Positions 1-8,310 are shown, counted from the first letter of the stretch. The stretch is 64,000 bases of DNA from Erythrobacter sp. SD-21 (GCF_000181515.1 NZ_ABCG01000004.1:203389-267388), one strand, 5' to 3'. Notes: generated by a model not told the origin, from the letters alone. Numbers and translations: made by a program.

Positions 1-627
1 CGCAAGTCCTCCAACCAGCGGGTTGTCATAATAAGCCTGCCGCCCTTGGCGGGCCGCGCGCTTGCCGCGGCGGGCGACATCATGGCGGGTCTGCCGAGCG
101 CTGTCGGCAAAGCGGTCGCGCTTCTCGCGCATAGAATTTGTCGCATCGTCGAGGCGCTGGCGATAGCTTTTGTGGTCCTCGTCGTGCTCGCGCTCGATCA
201 TCAGGTAGGTGCCGCGATGCTCATCGCGCCGACGGGCATACGCTAGGTCGTCCTCGTCGGGGTTGCGCTCGATCCGGGACATGTGCTCGACATAGCCACG
301 GTGGTCGGGATCGTAATCGCGTAGACCATCGTAATCTTCGTTTGTTTCATCCTGTGATGTGAAGGCACCCGGTTTTGCGTCGTAGTCGCTCACGAGCCAG
401 ATTGCTCCGGCGGATATCAGGCCGAGAGCGAGCGGATTGCGACGGGCTCCGTCGAGCACATAGCGGGCATCAATGCCGTTTTCGTCCGCTTTCTCGAGCA
501 GAGAATCCAAAAGACGGCGCGGCGTCATCTGGTCGCCGATACGGTCCACCGTTTCACTGATGTTTTCCTGCGTGCGGTGAATGTCGCGTTCGATCGCATC
601 GGGATCGCGCGTTTCGGTCTGGGTCAT
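1..627 (-). CDS. DUF3618 protein, C-terminus cut off by the window edge
   Basis: 209 codons are readable on the minus strand from the ATG at 627 to the window edge without a stop, so the C-terminus lies outside. The N-terminal 50 residues (TQTETRDPDAIERDIHRTQ, then ISETVDRIGDQ) match the DUF3618 pattern, in which a short amphipathic stretch precedes one hydrophobic segment (here around residues 71-83, ALGLISAGAIWLV). The rest is charged and rich in Arg, Asp and His, with a spectrin-like look (YRQRLDDATNSMREKRDRF). It overlaps the upstream gene by 4 bases (ATGA), so the two are probably translationally coupled. DUF3618 proteins usually sit in general-stress operons with a holin-like protein, as here. 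Their molecular function is unknown. Confidence 0.8.
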   Translation of the reverse strand, partial: MTQTETRDPDAIERDIHRTQENISETVDRIGDQMTPRRLLDSLLEKADENGIDARYVLDGARRNPLALGLISAGAIWLVSDYDAKPGAFTSQDETNEDYDGLRDYDPDHRGYVEHMSRIERNPDEDDLAYARRRDEHRGTYLMIEREHDEDHKSYRQRLDDATNSMREKRDRFADSARQTRHDVARRGKRAARQGRQAYYDNPLVGGLA

Positions 628-1076
628 CGAGGTGCTCCGTCGTGAGTAAGATTGCCTTTCGCAGCGGCGACATCGCGCTCGGCAGTGTCGATGGTGCGTT
701 CGGGCTTGAGATTGGTTGCTTTCATCTTGCTGCGAGCAGAACCATAGAGGATCGCGGCGATGATAAGGGTTGCGATACCCACGATCAGCGTTGCGAGATC
801 GGTGTTATCGATAGCATTGCCAAGTAGATAGGCGACGCCCATCAATGTGACACCCAGGCCGGCGATGCCGAAAACCGCCGCACCGAGCAAGCCGGCAACG
901 GATTTCTGGATGTCGGCGACAGCCTCGCGCATTTCAGCCTGGACTAGTGCGACCTGCTGCTGCGCCAAGTGGGCACTTTGACCGGTCAATCTCCCTATAA
1001 GGTCGACGACATTTTCATTCTCGGTTCGAGACGAACCTGATGTGGTAGGGGTCGGGCTGCGGTCGGTAGTACTCAT
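624..1076 (-). CDS. Holin-like membrane protein (phage holin superfamily III / DUF1469 type)
   Basis: This 150-residue protein has a Ser/Thr-rich N-terminus, an amphipathic helix at about 25-60 and two membrane segments at about 62-86 and 93-113, followed by a basic cytoplasmic tail. That layout is typical of the DUF1469 (YqjE-like) group annotated as putative Actinobacteriophage holin-family proteins. They are chromosomal envelope-stress genes, not lysis genes. It is the middle gene of a three-gene leftward operon and shares ATGA junctions with both neighbours. Nothing phage-like lies nearby, so a lysis role is unlikely. A function in membrane adaptation to stress is inferred from the operon and its EcfG-like promoter. 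Confidence 0.75.
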   Translation of the reverse strand: MSTTDRSPTPTTSGSSRTENENVVDLIGRLTGQSAHLAQQQVALVQAEMREAVADIQKSVAGLLGAAVFGIAGLGVTLMGVAYLLGNAIDNTDLATLIVGIATLIIAAILYGSARSKMKATNLKPERTIDTAERDVAAAKGNLTHDGAPR

Positions 1077-1651
1077 CCGATCCCTCCTGTTGTCGGAGGA
1101 GATGTCCGGGCACGGTCTTGCGCGACAGTTTGGCTTCGCTCCCCTGCGAACGATACGGCCGCTGAACCAGTGGATCGCTCCGGATGGTCTCGGTTCCCGG
1201 CATCCAAATCATCGTCACGTCCGACATCGTAGTCATCGTCGTATTCTGCACCCGCCCTAAAGAAGCGCGCGGCGGCAAATCCTGCAGCGGCGGAAGCGGC
1301 TAGAAAGGCGGTGGGGTTTTCGCGGGCGAAACGCCGGGTTTCACCGGCAAGCTCACGCGGCGATTTGTTCTGCAAGCGGTGGGCGAGACTATCGACCTCG
1401 CGCGCCACACCGGAAAATCCCGAAGCCAGCCAATCGGGAGCATCGCTGTCCTCACGTAGTTCGTCCGCCGCGGTTTGCATTGCGGAAGAAGCGGAAGTTG
1501 CCGCCCGCCCCACGCGCTGTTTCTCCTGGTCGGCCTTTGCCTCGCCTTGCCTCCGAGCCGTTTCCTTGAGGTCTTCGGCATCGTGCTTGAGTTCGTCGGC
1601 CGCAGCGGAACGGTTTTGCCCGCTGGGTTCCGAAATCGATCGGTCTGCCAT
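1073..1651 (-). CDS. Hydrophilic stress protein with a C-proximal hydrophobic segment
   Basis: First gene of the leftward operon, 192 residues. Residues 15-60 are a Lys/Glu/Ala-rich helix (DELKHDAEDLKETARRQGE) like those of ElaB/YqjD-type or LEA-like proteins. Residues 113-131 (PTAFLAASAAAGFAAARFF) form a weak membrane segment, and the tail is acidic then Ser/Thr-rich. I do not recognise a named family with certainty. The resemblance is to nutrient-deprivation or ribosome-associated membrane proteins, which often precede DUF1469/DUF3618 genes. The start at 1651 is supported by AGGAGAG a few bases upstream and by the EcfG-like promoter at 1683-1707. It ends by overlapping the next start (ATGA). 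Confidence 0.65.
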   Translation of the reverse strand: MADRSISEPSGQNRSAAADELKHDAEDLKETARRQGEAKADQEKQRVGRAATSASSAMQTAADELREDSDAPDWLASGFSGVAREVDSLAHRLQNKSPRELAGETRRFARENPTAFLAASAAAGFAAARFFRAGAEYDDDYDVGRDDDLDAGNRDHPERSTGSAAVSFAGERSQTVAQDRARTSPPTTGGIG

Positions 1652-1682
1652 GCTTGCTCTCCTTTTGAATGGTTAACAGAAG

Positions 1683-1707
1683 AGCGAAAGAAAATAAAAA
1701 ACGTTCC
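1683..1707 (-). promoter_or_regulatory. EcfG-like general stress promoter
   Basis: Read on the minus strand, GGAAC (1707-1703) is followed after 16 bases by CGCT (1686-1683). The alphaproteobacterial EcfG consensus is GGAAC-N16/17-CGTT, so there is one mismatch in the -10 half. The element ends 32 bases before the start codon of the envelope-stress operon, which fits the position and the expected regulon. Confidence 0.5.
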
Positions 1708-1721
1708 GAAAACCAGTATTT

Positions 1722-1733
1722 TAACATATGTTA
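1722..1733. repeat. 12-bp perfect palindrome upstream of the stress operon
   Basis: TAACATATGTTA is a perfect palindrome about 15 bases upstream of the EcfG-like -35 element. It lies in the AT-rich gap between two divergent stress genes. It may be an operator or simply an AT-rich coincidence; no regulator could be assigned. Confidence 0.35.
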
Positions 1734-1941
1734 GGAAATCCATTCTATCTCAACAACTTCCGCAACGCGCCGCTGTTTCACCAAGCTACCGAAAAAATAC
1801 GCGGCGGTGTGCCGGTTGCCGGAAAGTCCGCGCCGCCGCGCTCGACGACCTGAAACGCGCTTCTTGCATCAGCGAAGGCGTGGCGACGCAGATATACGAT
1901 TTTTATCACGCGGGCGGTTGATCTTGTCGGTCGCGGTCAGA

Positions 1942-1955
1942 TTGCGCTTGATCAA
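1942..1955 (+). promoter_or_regulatory. FixK/FNR-type binding box upstream of the universal stress gene
   Basis: TTGCGCTTGATCAA fits the FixK2/FnrL pattern TTG(A/C)-N6-(T/G)CAA and matches TTGAT-N4-ATCAA at 8 of 10 defined bases. A -10-like TAAACT lies at 1978-1983. A transcript starting near 1990 would place the box centre at -41.5, the class II activator position. An Fnr-type regulator is encoded at 47255-47935. Confidence 0.5.
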
Positions 1956-1993
1956 AGACATAGTTTGGCCGGGGGTTTAAACTTTCATCGGAA

Positions 1994-2016
1994 GGTTCGG
2001 AAACGGATACCGAACC
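1994..2016 (+). other. Leader hairpin before the universal stress gene
   Basis: GGTTCGG (1994-2000) and CCGAACC (2010-2016) form a 7-bp stem with a 9-base loop in the presumed 5' leader, ending about 14 bases before the GGAG ribosome-binding site. There is no T-tract, so it is not a terminator. A stability or translation role is possible but unproven. Confidence 0.4.
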
Positions 2017-2037
2017 AGGATGATGCGGAGACCTGCG

Positions 2038-2859
2038 ATGAAATCGATTCTCTTCAACGCTCTCAAGGATCCCGGTCATTCCCGGCGTCTCGATGTCGTA
2101 CTCGATTTGGCGCGCTCGTTCGAAAGCCATCTGACTTTGCTGACCGCGATGCCGTACGAGATGGCGGGCAGCAACGACCCCTATGGGGCAGCCTTTGCCG
2201 CAATGGTTCCGGTGTGGCGGGAAGAAGTGCGCAAGCTTCGCGAGGAGACCGAACGAGACCTCGCCAACGAAGACGTACCTTGGGAATGGGTCGACCAAAC
2301 CGGTCCAGTCGCGCTAGCCCTGCTAAAAAGCTCTTCGCTGGTCGATCTCGTGGTTGTCGGCGAGCGCGAGCCGCGCGCGGGCGGCGAGGCGCCTTCGTTC
2401 ACTGCGGGCGAACTTGCGCTGACCGCGGACTGCCCTATCCTCGTCCTGCCTGACGAATGCGATAGGATGGACCTCGAAAGGCCGGTGCTGATCGCGTGGG
2501 ACGGATCTGCCGAAGCTTCGCATGCGCTTCGTGCTGCTCTTCCCTTTCTCAAAAGGGCAAGCTCGATATATCTGGCAACTATAGTATCGAAGGACCGGGC
2601 AAAAAAGGACAAGTTCGACCTGCCAGCGGTAGGCGGTGCGGACTATTTGTCTCGCCATGGTATCCGCAGCGAGATGGTCGAAATCGAAAGGTCCGGGGAC
2701 GGCACGGCTGAAGCAATCCGGAATGCCGCCGCAGTGCGGGATGCCGGATTGATCGTGATGGGTGCATATGGCCGCACACGTTTGTCAGAATGGGTATTCG
2801 GCGGCGTGACGCGGTCCATGCTGTCCGATGTCCGGATACCCCTGCTGCTCAAGCATTAG
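2038..2859 (+). CDS. Tandem universal stress protein (UspA family)
   Basis: The 273-residue protein has two Usp domains (about 1-140 and 146-273). The second ends with the nucleotide-binding signature region IVMGAYGRTRLSEWVFGG, close to G-2X-G-9X-G(S/T) but with Gly instead of Ser/Thr after the last Gly. Tandem Usp proteins act in the cytoplasm in survival of low oxygen, stationary phase or energy stress. I chose ATG 2038 over ATG 2020 because GGAG lies 8 bases upstream of it. The FixK/FNR-type box at 1942 suggests induction by low oxygen, a known pattern for usp genes in alphaproteobacteria. It converges on the helicase gene, with the two stop codons overlapping at 2856-2859. Confidence 0.85.
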   Translation: MKSILFNALKDPGHSRRLDVVLDLARSFESHLTLLTAMPYEMAGSNDPYGAAFAAMVPVWREEVRKLREETERDLANEDVPWEWVDQTGPVALALLKSSSLVDLVVVGEREPRAGGEAPSFTAGELALTADCPILVLPDECDRMDLERPVLIAWDGSAEASHALRAALPFLKRASSIYLATIVSKDRAKKDKFDLPAVGGADYLSRHGIRSEMVEIERSGDGTAEAIRNAAAVRDAGLIVMGAYGRTRLSEWVFGGVTRSMLSDVRIPLLLKH

Positions 2860-4685
2860 GTCCGCGGCGCGCCACCCGGTTTGCGCTTGTTCGCGGACTT
2901 CTTGCCAGACAGCTTCGGACCTTTTTTGAACGGCGCGCCGGGCTTCTTGCCGCCGGGGCCGCCGTGAGGACCTTTACGCGGGCCCTTGCCGAAAGGCTTG
3001 GGCCGGACCCGTGGACCGTCGCCAGAGCGCGAGCCGCCGCCGAAGTCCTGGCGGTTCTGGCGTGCCTCGACGCGCGGACCTTCGGGCGCTTCCTCGATCA
3101 GTATCGCGTCCTGCTCGTCCTCGGAGGATGCGGTGCGGGCAACGGCTTCGGCGAATTTGGGTGCGACAGCTGTCGGCACCTGAAACCAGGTTTCGAACTG
3201 GCCGATGCGGATGGCGCCGATTTCGTTGCGGGTGATGTGGCCGCGGCGGCAGAGCAGCGGGAGGATCCAGCGCGCTTCGGCGTTCTGGCGGCGACCGACA
3301 CCGATCTTGAACCAGACCACGTCCTCGAAACCGGGGCGGATACGGTCGGCCTTTGCCTTGTCGCGCGCTTCGGGCGTGTTCGGGATGAGCTCTTCGGGCG
3401 TCGGCATCTTGGCGCGGTGGGCGCGCACCAGCGAAGCGGCGATATCTTCGGGCGAGAGCTTGTCCATCACCTCCTTCGCCAGTTCGCGGTCATGCTCCTC
3501 GAACTCGGTTTCGGCGGTGAGCATTTCCAAGAGGCGCGCACGATCCTGCTTGTGGATCATCTCGGGCGTGGGCGCGTCCATCCACTGCGCCTCGATCTTC
3601 GCGCCGCGCAGCATGCCCTCGACGCGGCGACGGCGGTTGTAGGGCACGATGATCGCGGCGGTGCCCTTCTTGCCCGCGCGGCCCGTGCGGCCCGAACGGT
3701 GCTGGAGCGTTTCGGCATCGCGCGGAATCTCCACATGGATGACGAGGCTGAGCGTCGGCAAGTCGATCCCGCGCGCGGCGACATCGGTTGCCACGCAAAC
3801 GCGCGCGCGGCGGTCGCGCAGGGCCTGCAGCGCCTGGTTGCGCTCGGACTGCGAATGCTCGCCCGACAGCGCCACGACGCCGAAGCCGCGCTCCTGCAGG
3901 GTGGCGTGGAAGCGGCGGACGTTGTCGCGCGTGGCGCAGAACAGGATCGCCGTCTCCGCCTCGTGATAGCGCAGCAGGTTCACCACCGCGTTCTCGATTT
4001 CGGAGGGCGAAACGGTAATTGCCTGGTAGCTGATGTCGCCATGGCCGCGGTCCTGCCCGACGAGGCTGAGGCGCAGCGAATTGGTCTGGTATCGCTCGGC
4101 CAGCCGCTCGATCGGGCGCGGCATGGTGGCGGAGAACAGCAGCGTGCGGCGGCCATCGGGCGTCGCGTCGAGGATTTCTTCGAGGTCTTCGCGAAAGCCC
4201 ATGTCGAGCATCTCGTCCGCCTCGTCCAGCACCACGCCGACCAGACCCGAGAGGTCCAGCGCACCGCGTTCGAGGTGATCGCGCAGACGTCCCGGCGTGC
4301 CGACTACGATGGCTGGACCAGCGCGCAGCGCGCGGCGTTCCTTGCTTGCATCCATCCCGCCGACACAGGTCGCGATGCGCAGGCCCGCGCCCGCATAAAG
4401 CCAGCCGAGCTCGCGGCTGACTTGAAGCGCCAGCTCGCGCGTCGGCGCAATGACCAGCGCCAGCGGCTTGTCGACGAGCGCCAGATTGGCGGTCTCCGCC
4501 AGCAGGGCATCGGCCAGCGCGAGGCCGAAGGCGACCGTCTTGCCCGAGCCGGTCTGCGCCGAGACCACGAGATCGCGCCCGCGCGCCTCGTCTTCGATCA
4601 CGGCGGACTGGACGGGGGTGAGATCGGTATAGCCGCGTGCGGCAAGGGCTTCGCCAATCACCGGCGGGAGGGTTTCGAAAGACAT
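2856..4685 (-). CDS. deaD: DEAD-box ATP-dependent RNA helicase with DbpA-type RNA-binding domain
   Basis: The 609-residue protein carries all helicase motifs in order: Q motif (F..LPPVIGEAL...TPVQ), AQTGSGKT, PTRELA, GTPGR, DEAD, SAT, ARGID and HRSGRTGRAG. Residues about 440-540 resemble the DbpA/CsdA RNA-binding domain (ARWILPLLCRRGHITRNEIG). A Lys/Gly/Pro-rich basic tail follows, typical of cold-shock helicases. It unwinds RNA in ribosome assembly or mRNA decay. I chose ATG 4685 because the family begins at the F..L Q-motif region; a longer open frame reaching 4787 has no conserved residues. The symbol is given by domain architecture; csdA or dbpA are alternatives. Confidence 0.85.
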   Translation of the reverse strand: MSFETLPPVIGEALAARGYTDLTPVQSAVIEDEARGRDLVVSAQTGSGKTVAFGLALADALLAETANLALVDKPLALVIAPTRELALQVSRELGWLYAGAGLRIATCVGGMDASKERRALRAGPAIVVGTPGRLRDHLERGALDLSGLVGVVLDEADEMLDMGFREDLEEILDATPDGRRTLLFSATMPRPIERLAERYQTNSLRLSLVGQDRGHGDISYQAITVSPSEIENAVVNLLRYHEAETAILFCATRDNVRRFHATLQERGFGVVALSGEHSQSERNQALQALRDRRARVCVATDVAARGIDLPTLSLVIHVEIPRDAETLQHRSGRTGRAGKKGTAAIIVPYNRRRRVEGMLRGAKIEAQWMDAPTPEMIHKQDRARLLEMLTAETEFEEHDRELAKEVMDKLSPEDIAASLVRAHRAKMPTPEELIPNTPEARDKAKADRIRPGFEDVVWFKIGVGRRQNAEARWILPLLCRRGHITRNEIGAIRIGQFETWFQVPTAVAPKFAEAVARTASSEDEQDAILIEEAPEGPRVEARQNRQDFGGGSRSGDGPRVRPKPFGKGPRKGPHGGPGGKKPGAPFKKGPKLSGKKSANKRKPGGAPRT

Positions 4686-4882
4686 CGTGGCTCGCAATAC
4701 AAAAGCGCCGCGGCGAGAGGCCGCAGGGCTGGGAAAAGGGGGCATGTGTGAGGCCGCTTGGGGTCGCGGCGAGAGGGTCGCGCGCACCGCCTCGCGGCAT
4801 TTACACGACCATGCTTGCGCCGCCCCTACACGAAAGCGAAGCGTTTGGCTCTAGTTATTTTGCAGGTGCGAAGAGGGCCCGC

Positions 4883-5488
4883 TTACCCCACGATCACATG
4901 GGGCAGGAAGCGGGCGAGGTCGCGGGTGATGGGGCTGGCGTCTTCGCGGATCGAAATGGCGACCGCTTCGTCGCCCACGATCCAGCTGCCGATGACGGCG
5001 TGGTTCTCTCCCGAACGGGCGAGCGGGGCGTAGGCCTGCACGATCGCGCCTTCCGCGCCGTAGCCCTCGTCCGGTCCGCGGTGGCGCAGGTTGCCGTCGT
5101 AGAGCGAGATGTCCGAGCCTTCGCGGCTGAAGAAGGGCTTGCGCACATGGGGGCCGCGCGCAAGCTCGCGGCCCTCGGGGGCGTATTCGAAGAAGGTGGG
5201 CAGGAGGGCGGGGTGGCCCTCGTTGCGCTCCCACAGGAGCGGGAGCATGGCCTTATTGGAGAGGATCGCCTTCCACGCGGGTTCGAGGAAGAGCGTCTCG
5301 CTGGCGGCGACGGGCTCGGCGAAGCTCTCGCGCAGCATGTCCGCCCACGGGCAGAGCTTGAACAGCGCGCCGATGCGGTAGCCGTCGGGATCGGTGAAGC
5401 GCCCGTCCTCGGTCACGCCGATGGCGGAGATGTTGTGGGGCAAGTCCTCGACGCGTCCCGCGCCGGCGTTTTCGTCGCCGGGCGGCGG
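4883..5488 (-). pseudogene. Truncated glutathionylspermidine synthase-like gene (ygiC type), C-terminal half only
   Basis: The minus-strand frame from an in-frame TAG at 5491-5489 to TAA at 4885-4883 encodes about 200 residues that look like the second half of the YgiC/GspS ATP-grasp family (GYRIGALFKLCPWADML, LPLLWERNEGHPALL, GPHVRKPFFSREGSDI, SWIVGDEA). Full-length members have about 380-400 residues. The N-terminal half is missing, and no ATG or convincing start precedes the conserved part; the only in-frame candidate is a TTG at 5443. It abuts a DUF1190-like remnant in the opposite orientation. In enterobacteria the two genes are functional neighbours (ygiB-ygiC). Non-functional status is inferred; a misassembly would look the same. 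Confidence 0.6.
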
Positions 5489-5700
5489 CTACCAGACCAG
5501 CCGCGGCGTGCGGCTCGGCTATGCGGGCGCTCCGGGCAAGAATTACGCCGGATCGCGCGCCTTCCAACCGGTGCGCAGCACCCAAGGTCAAGGCCGCATC
5601 GGCCATGGGCAAGAAGGCGGGCTTCGGCGAAACCGGCCGTGGCTGGAGCCTCAACAGCCGTGCAGGCCGCACCGCGACCGCATCGAGCCGCGGCGGCTAG
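5481..5700 (+). pseudogene. Remnant of a DUF1190 (YgiB-like) gene with a frameshift
   Basis: From 5481 the plus strand reads GGGYQTSRGVRLGYAG...RAFQPVRST. After a shift at the C-run 5580-5583 it continues KVKAASAMGKKAGFG...GRGWSLNSRAG and ends SSRGG at TAG 5700. The low-complexity Gly/Ser/Arg composition and AFQP...KKAGFG pattern resemble the C-terminus of sphingomonad DUF1190 proteins. No start codon or N-terminal lipoprotein segment is present. Two missing bases, or one extra base, in the C-run would restore one frame. The family call is made from memory of the C-terminal pattern and is tentative. Confidence 0.4.
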
Positions 5701-5703
5701 TCG

Positions 5704-8310
5704 CTAGCGCAGCTGGGCAGGGGCCAGCAGGATTGCGTTGGCGATCAGCAGGTCAAGCCCGTCGAGATAGCCGCGCAGCGACGGATCGTGCGCGAAACCG
5801 ATGGCCATGCCCGATCCGTTGCGTTCAGCCAGAAGGTAGGGCTTGAACGCCATCTGGCGGCGGTTCTCGTCCCAGATATAGCCGCTTTCCAACAGCGCGT
5901 CCGCCGAGGCGAAGCGCAAGACATTTGTGCCGTCCTTGCGGTTGAGCGGGGTAAAGATCAGGCTGCCCGAAGCGCTCACGACCGGCCCGCCGTCATAGCC
6001 TGACGAGAGGAAATGGTCGGCATCGGCCACGGTGCGGACCAGCGCGCCCGGCAGCGTATCGGGCAGGGCGTTGGGGTCGTCGATCAGGTCCTCGTATTCC
6101 TGCGCGCTGTCGATTTCGGACCCTTCGCTCGAGGGCTTGTCGCCCTTGTCCTCTTCGTCGTCGTCCAGCGACTTGCCGAGCGCACCCTGCCTTGAGGTGG
6201 AGAACAGTCGCGTATCGTCCCTGGTAAAGCCAACCAGCGCGTTCCCGACGATCACGGCGACGCCCCCGCTGCGGACATAGGCCTGCACCGCCTTGCGGGC
6301 CGCGGTGTCGAGCGAGCCTTCGGGTACGACCAGCACGTCGTAGGCGCCGAGATCGGCGCGGGCGAGTGTGCCGGTACGGATCGGCGTGACCGGCGTCGCG
6401 AGGCGGCGCTCGATCACGTAGCGCAGCGACCCCGCCGAGGTGGGCGAGATCCCCTCGTCCCACGCCATGGCGACACGCGGGGCCTCGAGGCGGTCGAAAG
6501 CGTCGCTGCCGTAATTGGGCCCGGCCTCGACCCAGCTATCGGCCAGAGCGTGCGTTTCCGCGCCGAGCGCGCGCGCCAGTTCGTCGAGCCGTGCCATCGC
6601 GCGGTCGTCGTTCATGCGGCGGGGCACGATCACCGTGCCGCGCGGGAACTGGCGGCCGCCGCTCGTGAAAGCCTCGTCGCTGGCGCGCGCGTCGAGCCCT
6701 TCGCGCAAGGCTGCGAGGACGAGCTGCGCCTGCCCGCTGTCGGTCCAGGGAATGGCCACGCCGAACTCGCCCGAGCCATCCTCGCGCGAGGGGATCGGCG
6801 CGCCCGCGTCGAGCGGAGTACCGGCGGCGACCGAAGAGGAGCACAGCGCCACGTCGAGCCCCGACATCAGGCCGACCGACCACGCGGTGGTGTCGTAGAG
6901 TTCGTGCGGCTGGCCGCGCTCGCGCCGCAATTCCTGCTTGCGGACGAATTCGGGGTCGAGCGCCGTGTCACGGTCGAGCAGGCTGCGGATCAGGCGCCCG
7001 GAAGGCTGGCTGCGGTCGATCGCGAGCGCCCCCTCGGGATAGCGCTTGCCGCAGGCCGAGACACCCGGCGCGAGGCGACCCACGGCAATGCCCTGCGCGG
7101 CGAGCCGGCGGCCCAGCGCCTCGGCGTTCCAGCGCCGCTGCGAGAGGTCGATCAGATAGGTGCCGCGTGCCCCTTGCGCCGCGCTAAGGCGATAGGCGGC
7201 GTAATCGGCGAGGAAGCGGTCGGCGTTGCGCGCAACCGTTTCCGCATAGGCGAAGCTGGCGAGGAAGTGGTTGCGTACGCCCTGGCCATAGGTGAGGATA
7301 TCGCCGTCGCTGCGTTCCCAGACGAGCCCTCCAGCCGAAGCCTGTTCGAAGGTCGCCCCGATCGCGCCGTGCAAGGTCGGCCAGGTGTCGCCATAACCGG
7401 GATAGAAAGCGTCGAAGACTTCGCGGGTGAAATAGGGAATGCCCAGCCGGTCGAACTCGCGGGCAATGGCGCGGCCGAGGAGAACCTGCTTTTCCTTCTG
7501 GCCCGGTGTGATGTTCGGGTTGAAGGGTTCGGCGGCAGGCGGGAAGTAATAGGTGTCGTCGCCGCCCATTTCGTGCGCGTCGACGAAGACGACCGGGTTC
7601 CATTCCAGCAGCGCCGCCACCTTGCCGCGCGTTTCGGGCTGGGTCAGCGCGAACCAGTCGCGGTTGAGGTCGAACAGATAGTGGTTCTGCCGGCCGCTCG
7701 GCCACGGCTGGTCATGCTCGGCGGCGAAGCGATCGGGCGAGGGCTGGAGGCCGACCGCGCTGCGAAAGCCGGTGACGAAACGGTTGCGGCCGTCGGGATT
7801 CTGGCTGGGGTCGATCACGACATAGCTGTTCGACAGGATCGCTTGCGTGCGGGCATCGCCACGCGAGGCCAGCAGGTGATAGGCCAGAGCGAGCGCGGCG
7901 TCGGTGCTGGAAATCTCGTCCCCGTGGACGCCGTAGGAAAGCCAGGTCACCGGAAGCGTGCCGGACGGCGGCGTCTCGCCCTGCGCCACGGCGGCCATCG
8001 CCGCCTTGTTTGCGTCGAGGCGGCCCATGTTGGCGGCGCTCGAAACCACGAGATAGTGGAGCGGGCGGCCTTCCCAGCTGGTGGCGTATTGCACGAGGCG
8101 TGTCTGTTCGGGGGCGGCGCGGTTCAGCGCTTCGAGGTAGCGGACCACTTCGTCGGGGGCGCTGATGCGCTGGCCCGTCGCGTGACCGACACTCGTTTCC
8201 AGGGTGGGAATGGCGGGATCGAAATTGCCGTCGAGCACCGATTGCGCTGCCAGCGGCGCGGCCAGCGAAGCGAAGATCAGGGCGGCGAACGCCCGCAGCG
8301 ATGTCGGCAT
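5704..8310 (-). CDS. Secreted M14-family zinc carboxypeptidase
   Basis: The 868-residue protein starts at ATG 8310, which gives a clean signal peptide (MPTSLRAFAALIFASLAAP, cleaved near AAQS). An upstream in-frame start at 8340 would add ten polar residues. M14 features follow: the zinc motif HGDE in YGVHGDEISS, DPSQNPDGRNRF, DLNRDW, and the third zinc ligand in VVFVDAHEMGG. The C-terminal half carries a glutamine-amidotransferase-like segment (VLVVPEGSLDTAARKAVQAYVRSGG) common in the large bacterial M14 group. It likely trims peptides in the periplasm or outside the cell. The next gene upstream is tesB, whose stop is 38 bases away on the same strand. Confidence 0.85.
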   Translation of the reverse strand: MPTSLRAFAALIFASLAAPLAAQSVLDGNFDPAIPTLETSVGHATGQRISAPDEVVRYLEALNRAAPEQTRLVQYATSWEGRPLHYLVVSSAANMGRLDANKAAMAAVAQGETPPSGTLPVTWLSYGVHGDEISSTDAALALAYHLLASRGDARTQAILSNSYVVIDPSQNPDGRNRFVTGFRSAVGLQPSPDRFAAEHDQPWPSGRQNHYLFDLNRDWFALTQPETRGKVAALLEWNPVVFVDAHEMGGDDTYYFPPAAEPFNPNITPGQKEKQVLLGRAIAREFDRLGIPYFTREVFDAFYPGYGDTWPTLHGAIGATFEQASAGGLVWERSDGDILTYGQGVRNHFLASFAYAETVARNADRFLADYAAYRLSAAQGARGTYLIDLSQRRWNAEALGRRLAAQGIAVGRLAPGVSACGKRYPEGALAIDRSQPSGRLIRSLLDRDTALDPEFVRKQELRRERGQPHELYDTTAWSVGLMSGLDVALCSSSVAAGTPLDAGAPIPSREDGSGEFGVAIPWTDSGQAQLVLAALREGLDARASDEAFTSGGRQFPRGTVIVPRRMNDDRAMARLDELARALGAETHALADSWVEAGPNYGSDAFDRLEAPRVAMAWDEGISPTSAGSLRYVIERRLATPVTPIRTGTLARADLGAYDVLVVPEGSLDTAARKAVQAYVRSGGVAVIVGNALVGFTRDDTRLFSTSRQGALGKSLDDDEEDKGDKPSSEGSEIDSAQEYEDLIDDPNALPDTLPGALVRTVADADHFLSSGYDGGPVVSASGSLIFTPLNRKDGTNVLRFASADALLESGYIWDENRRQMAFKPYLLAERNGSGMAIGFAHDPSLRGYLDGLDLLIANAILLAPAQLR

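Larger units (their letters stand above)
1652..2037. other. Divergent regulatory gap between two stress transcription units
   Basis: These 386 bases separate the leftward envelope-stress operon from the rightward universal stress gene. The left half is AT-rich and carries the EcfG-like promoter and a palindrome. The right half carries the FixK/FNR-type box and a leader hairpin. About 1750-1930 shows no convincing gene: its short open frames have no ribosome-binding site and no recognisable product. Confidence 0.6.

Noticed and set aside
624..1076. The holin-like gene as a sign of prophage.
   Set aside because: No integrase, capsid, tail, lysin or terminase gene is near, and DUF1469 genes are normal chromosomal stress genes.
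2856..2859. Overlapping stop codons of convergent genes here and at 28917-28920.
   Set aside because: Real, but a common outcome of the palindromic TTAG or CTAG context in dense genomes; no function is implied.
2790..4751. A 653-codon plus-strand open frame over the helicase gene.
   Set aside because: The frame reflects GC codon bias of deaD; the real protein on the minus strand has every helicase motif in order.
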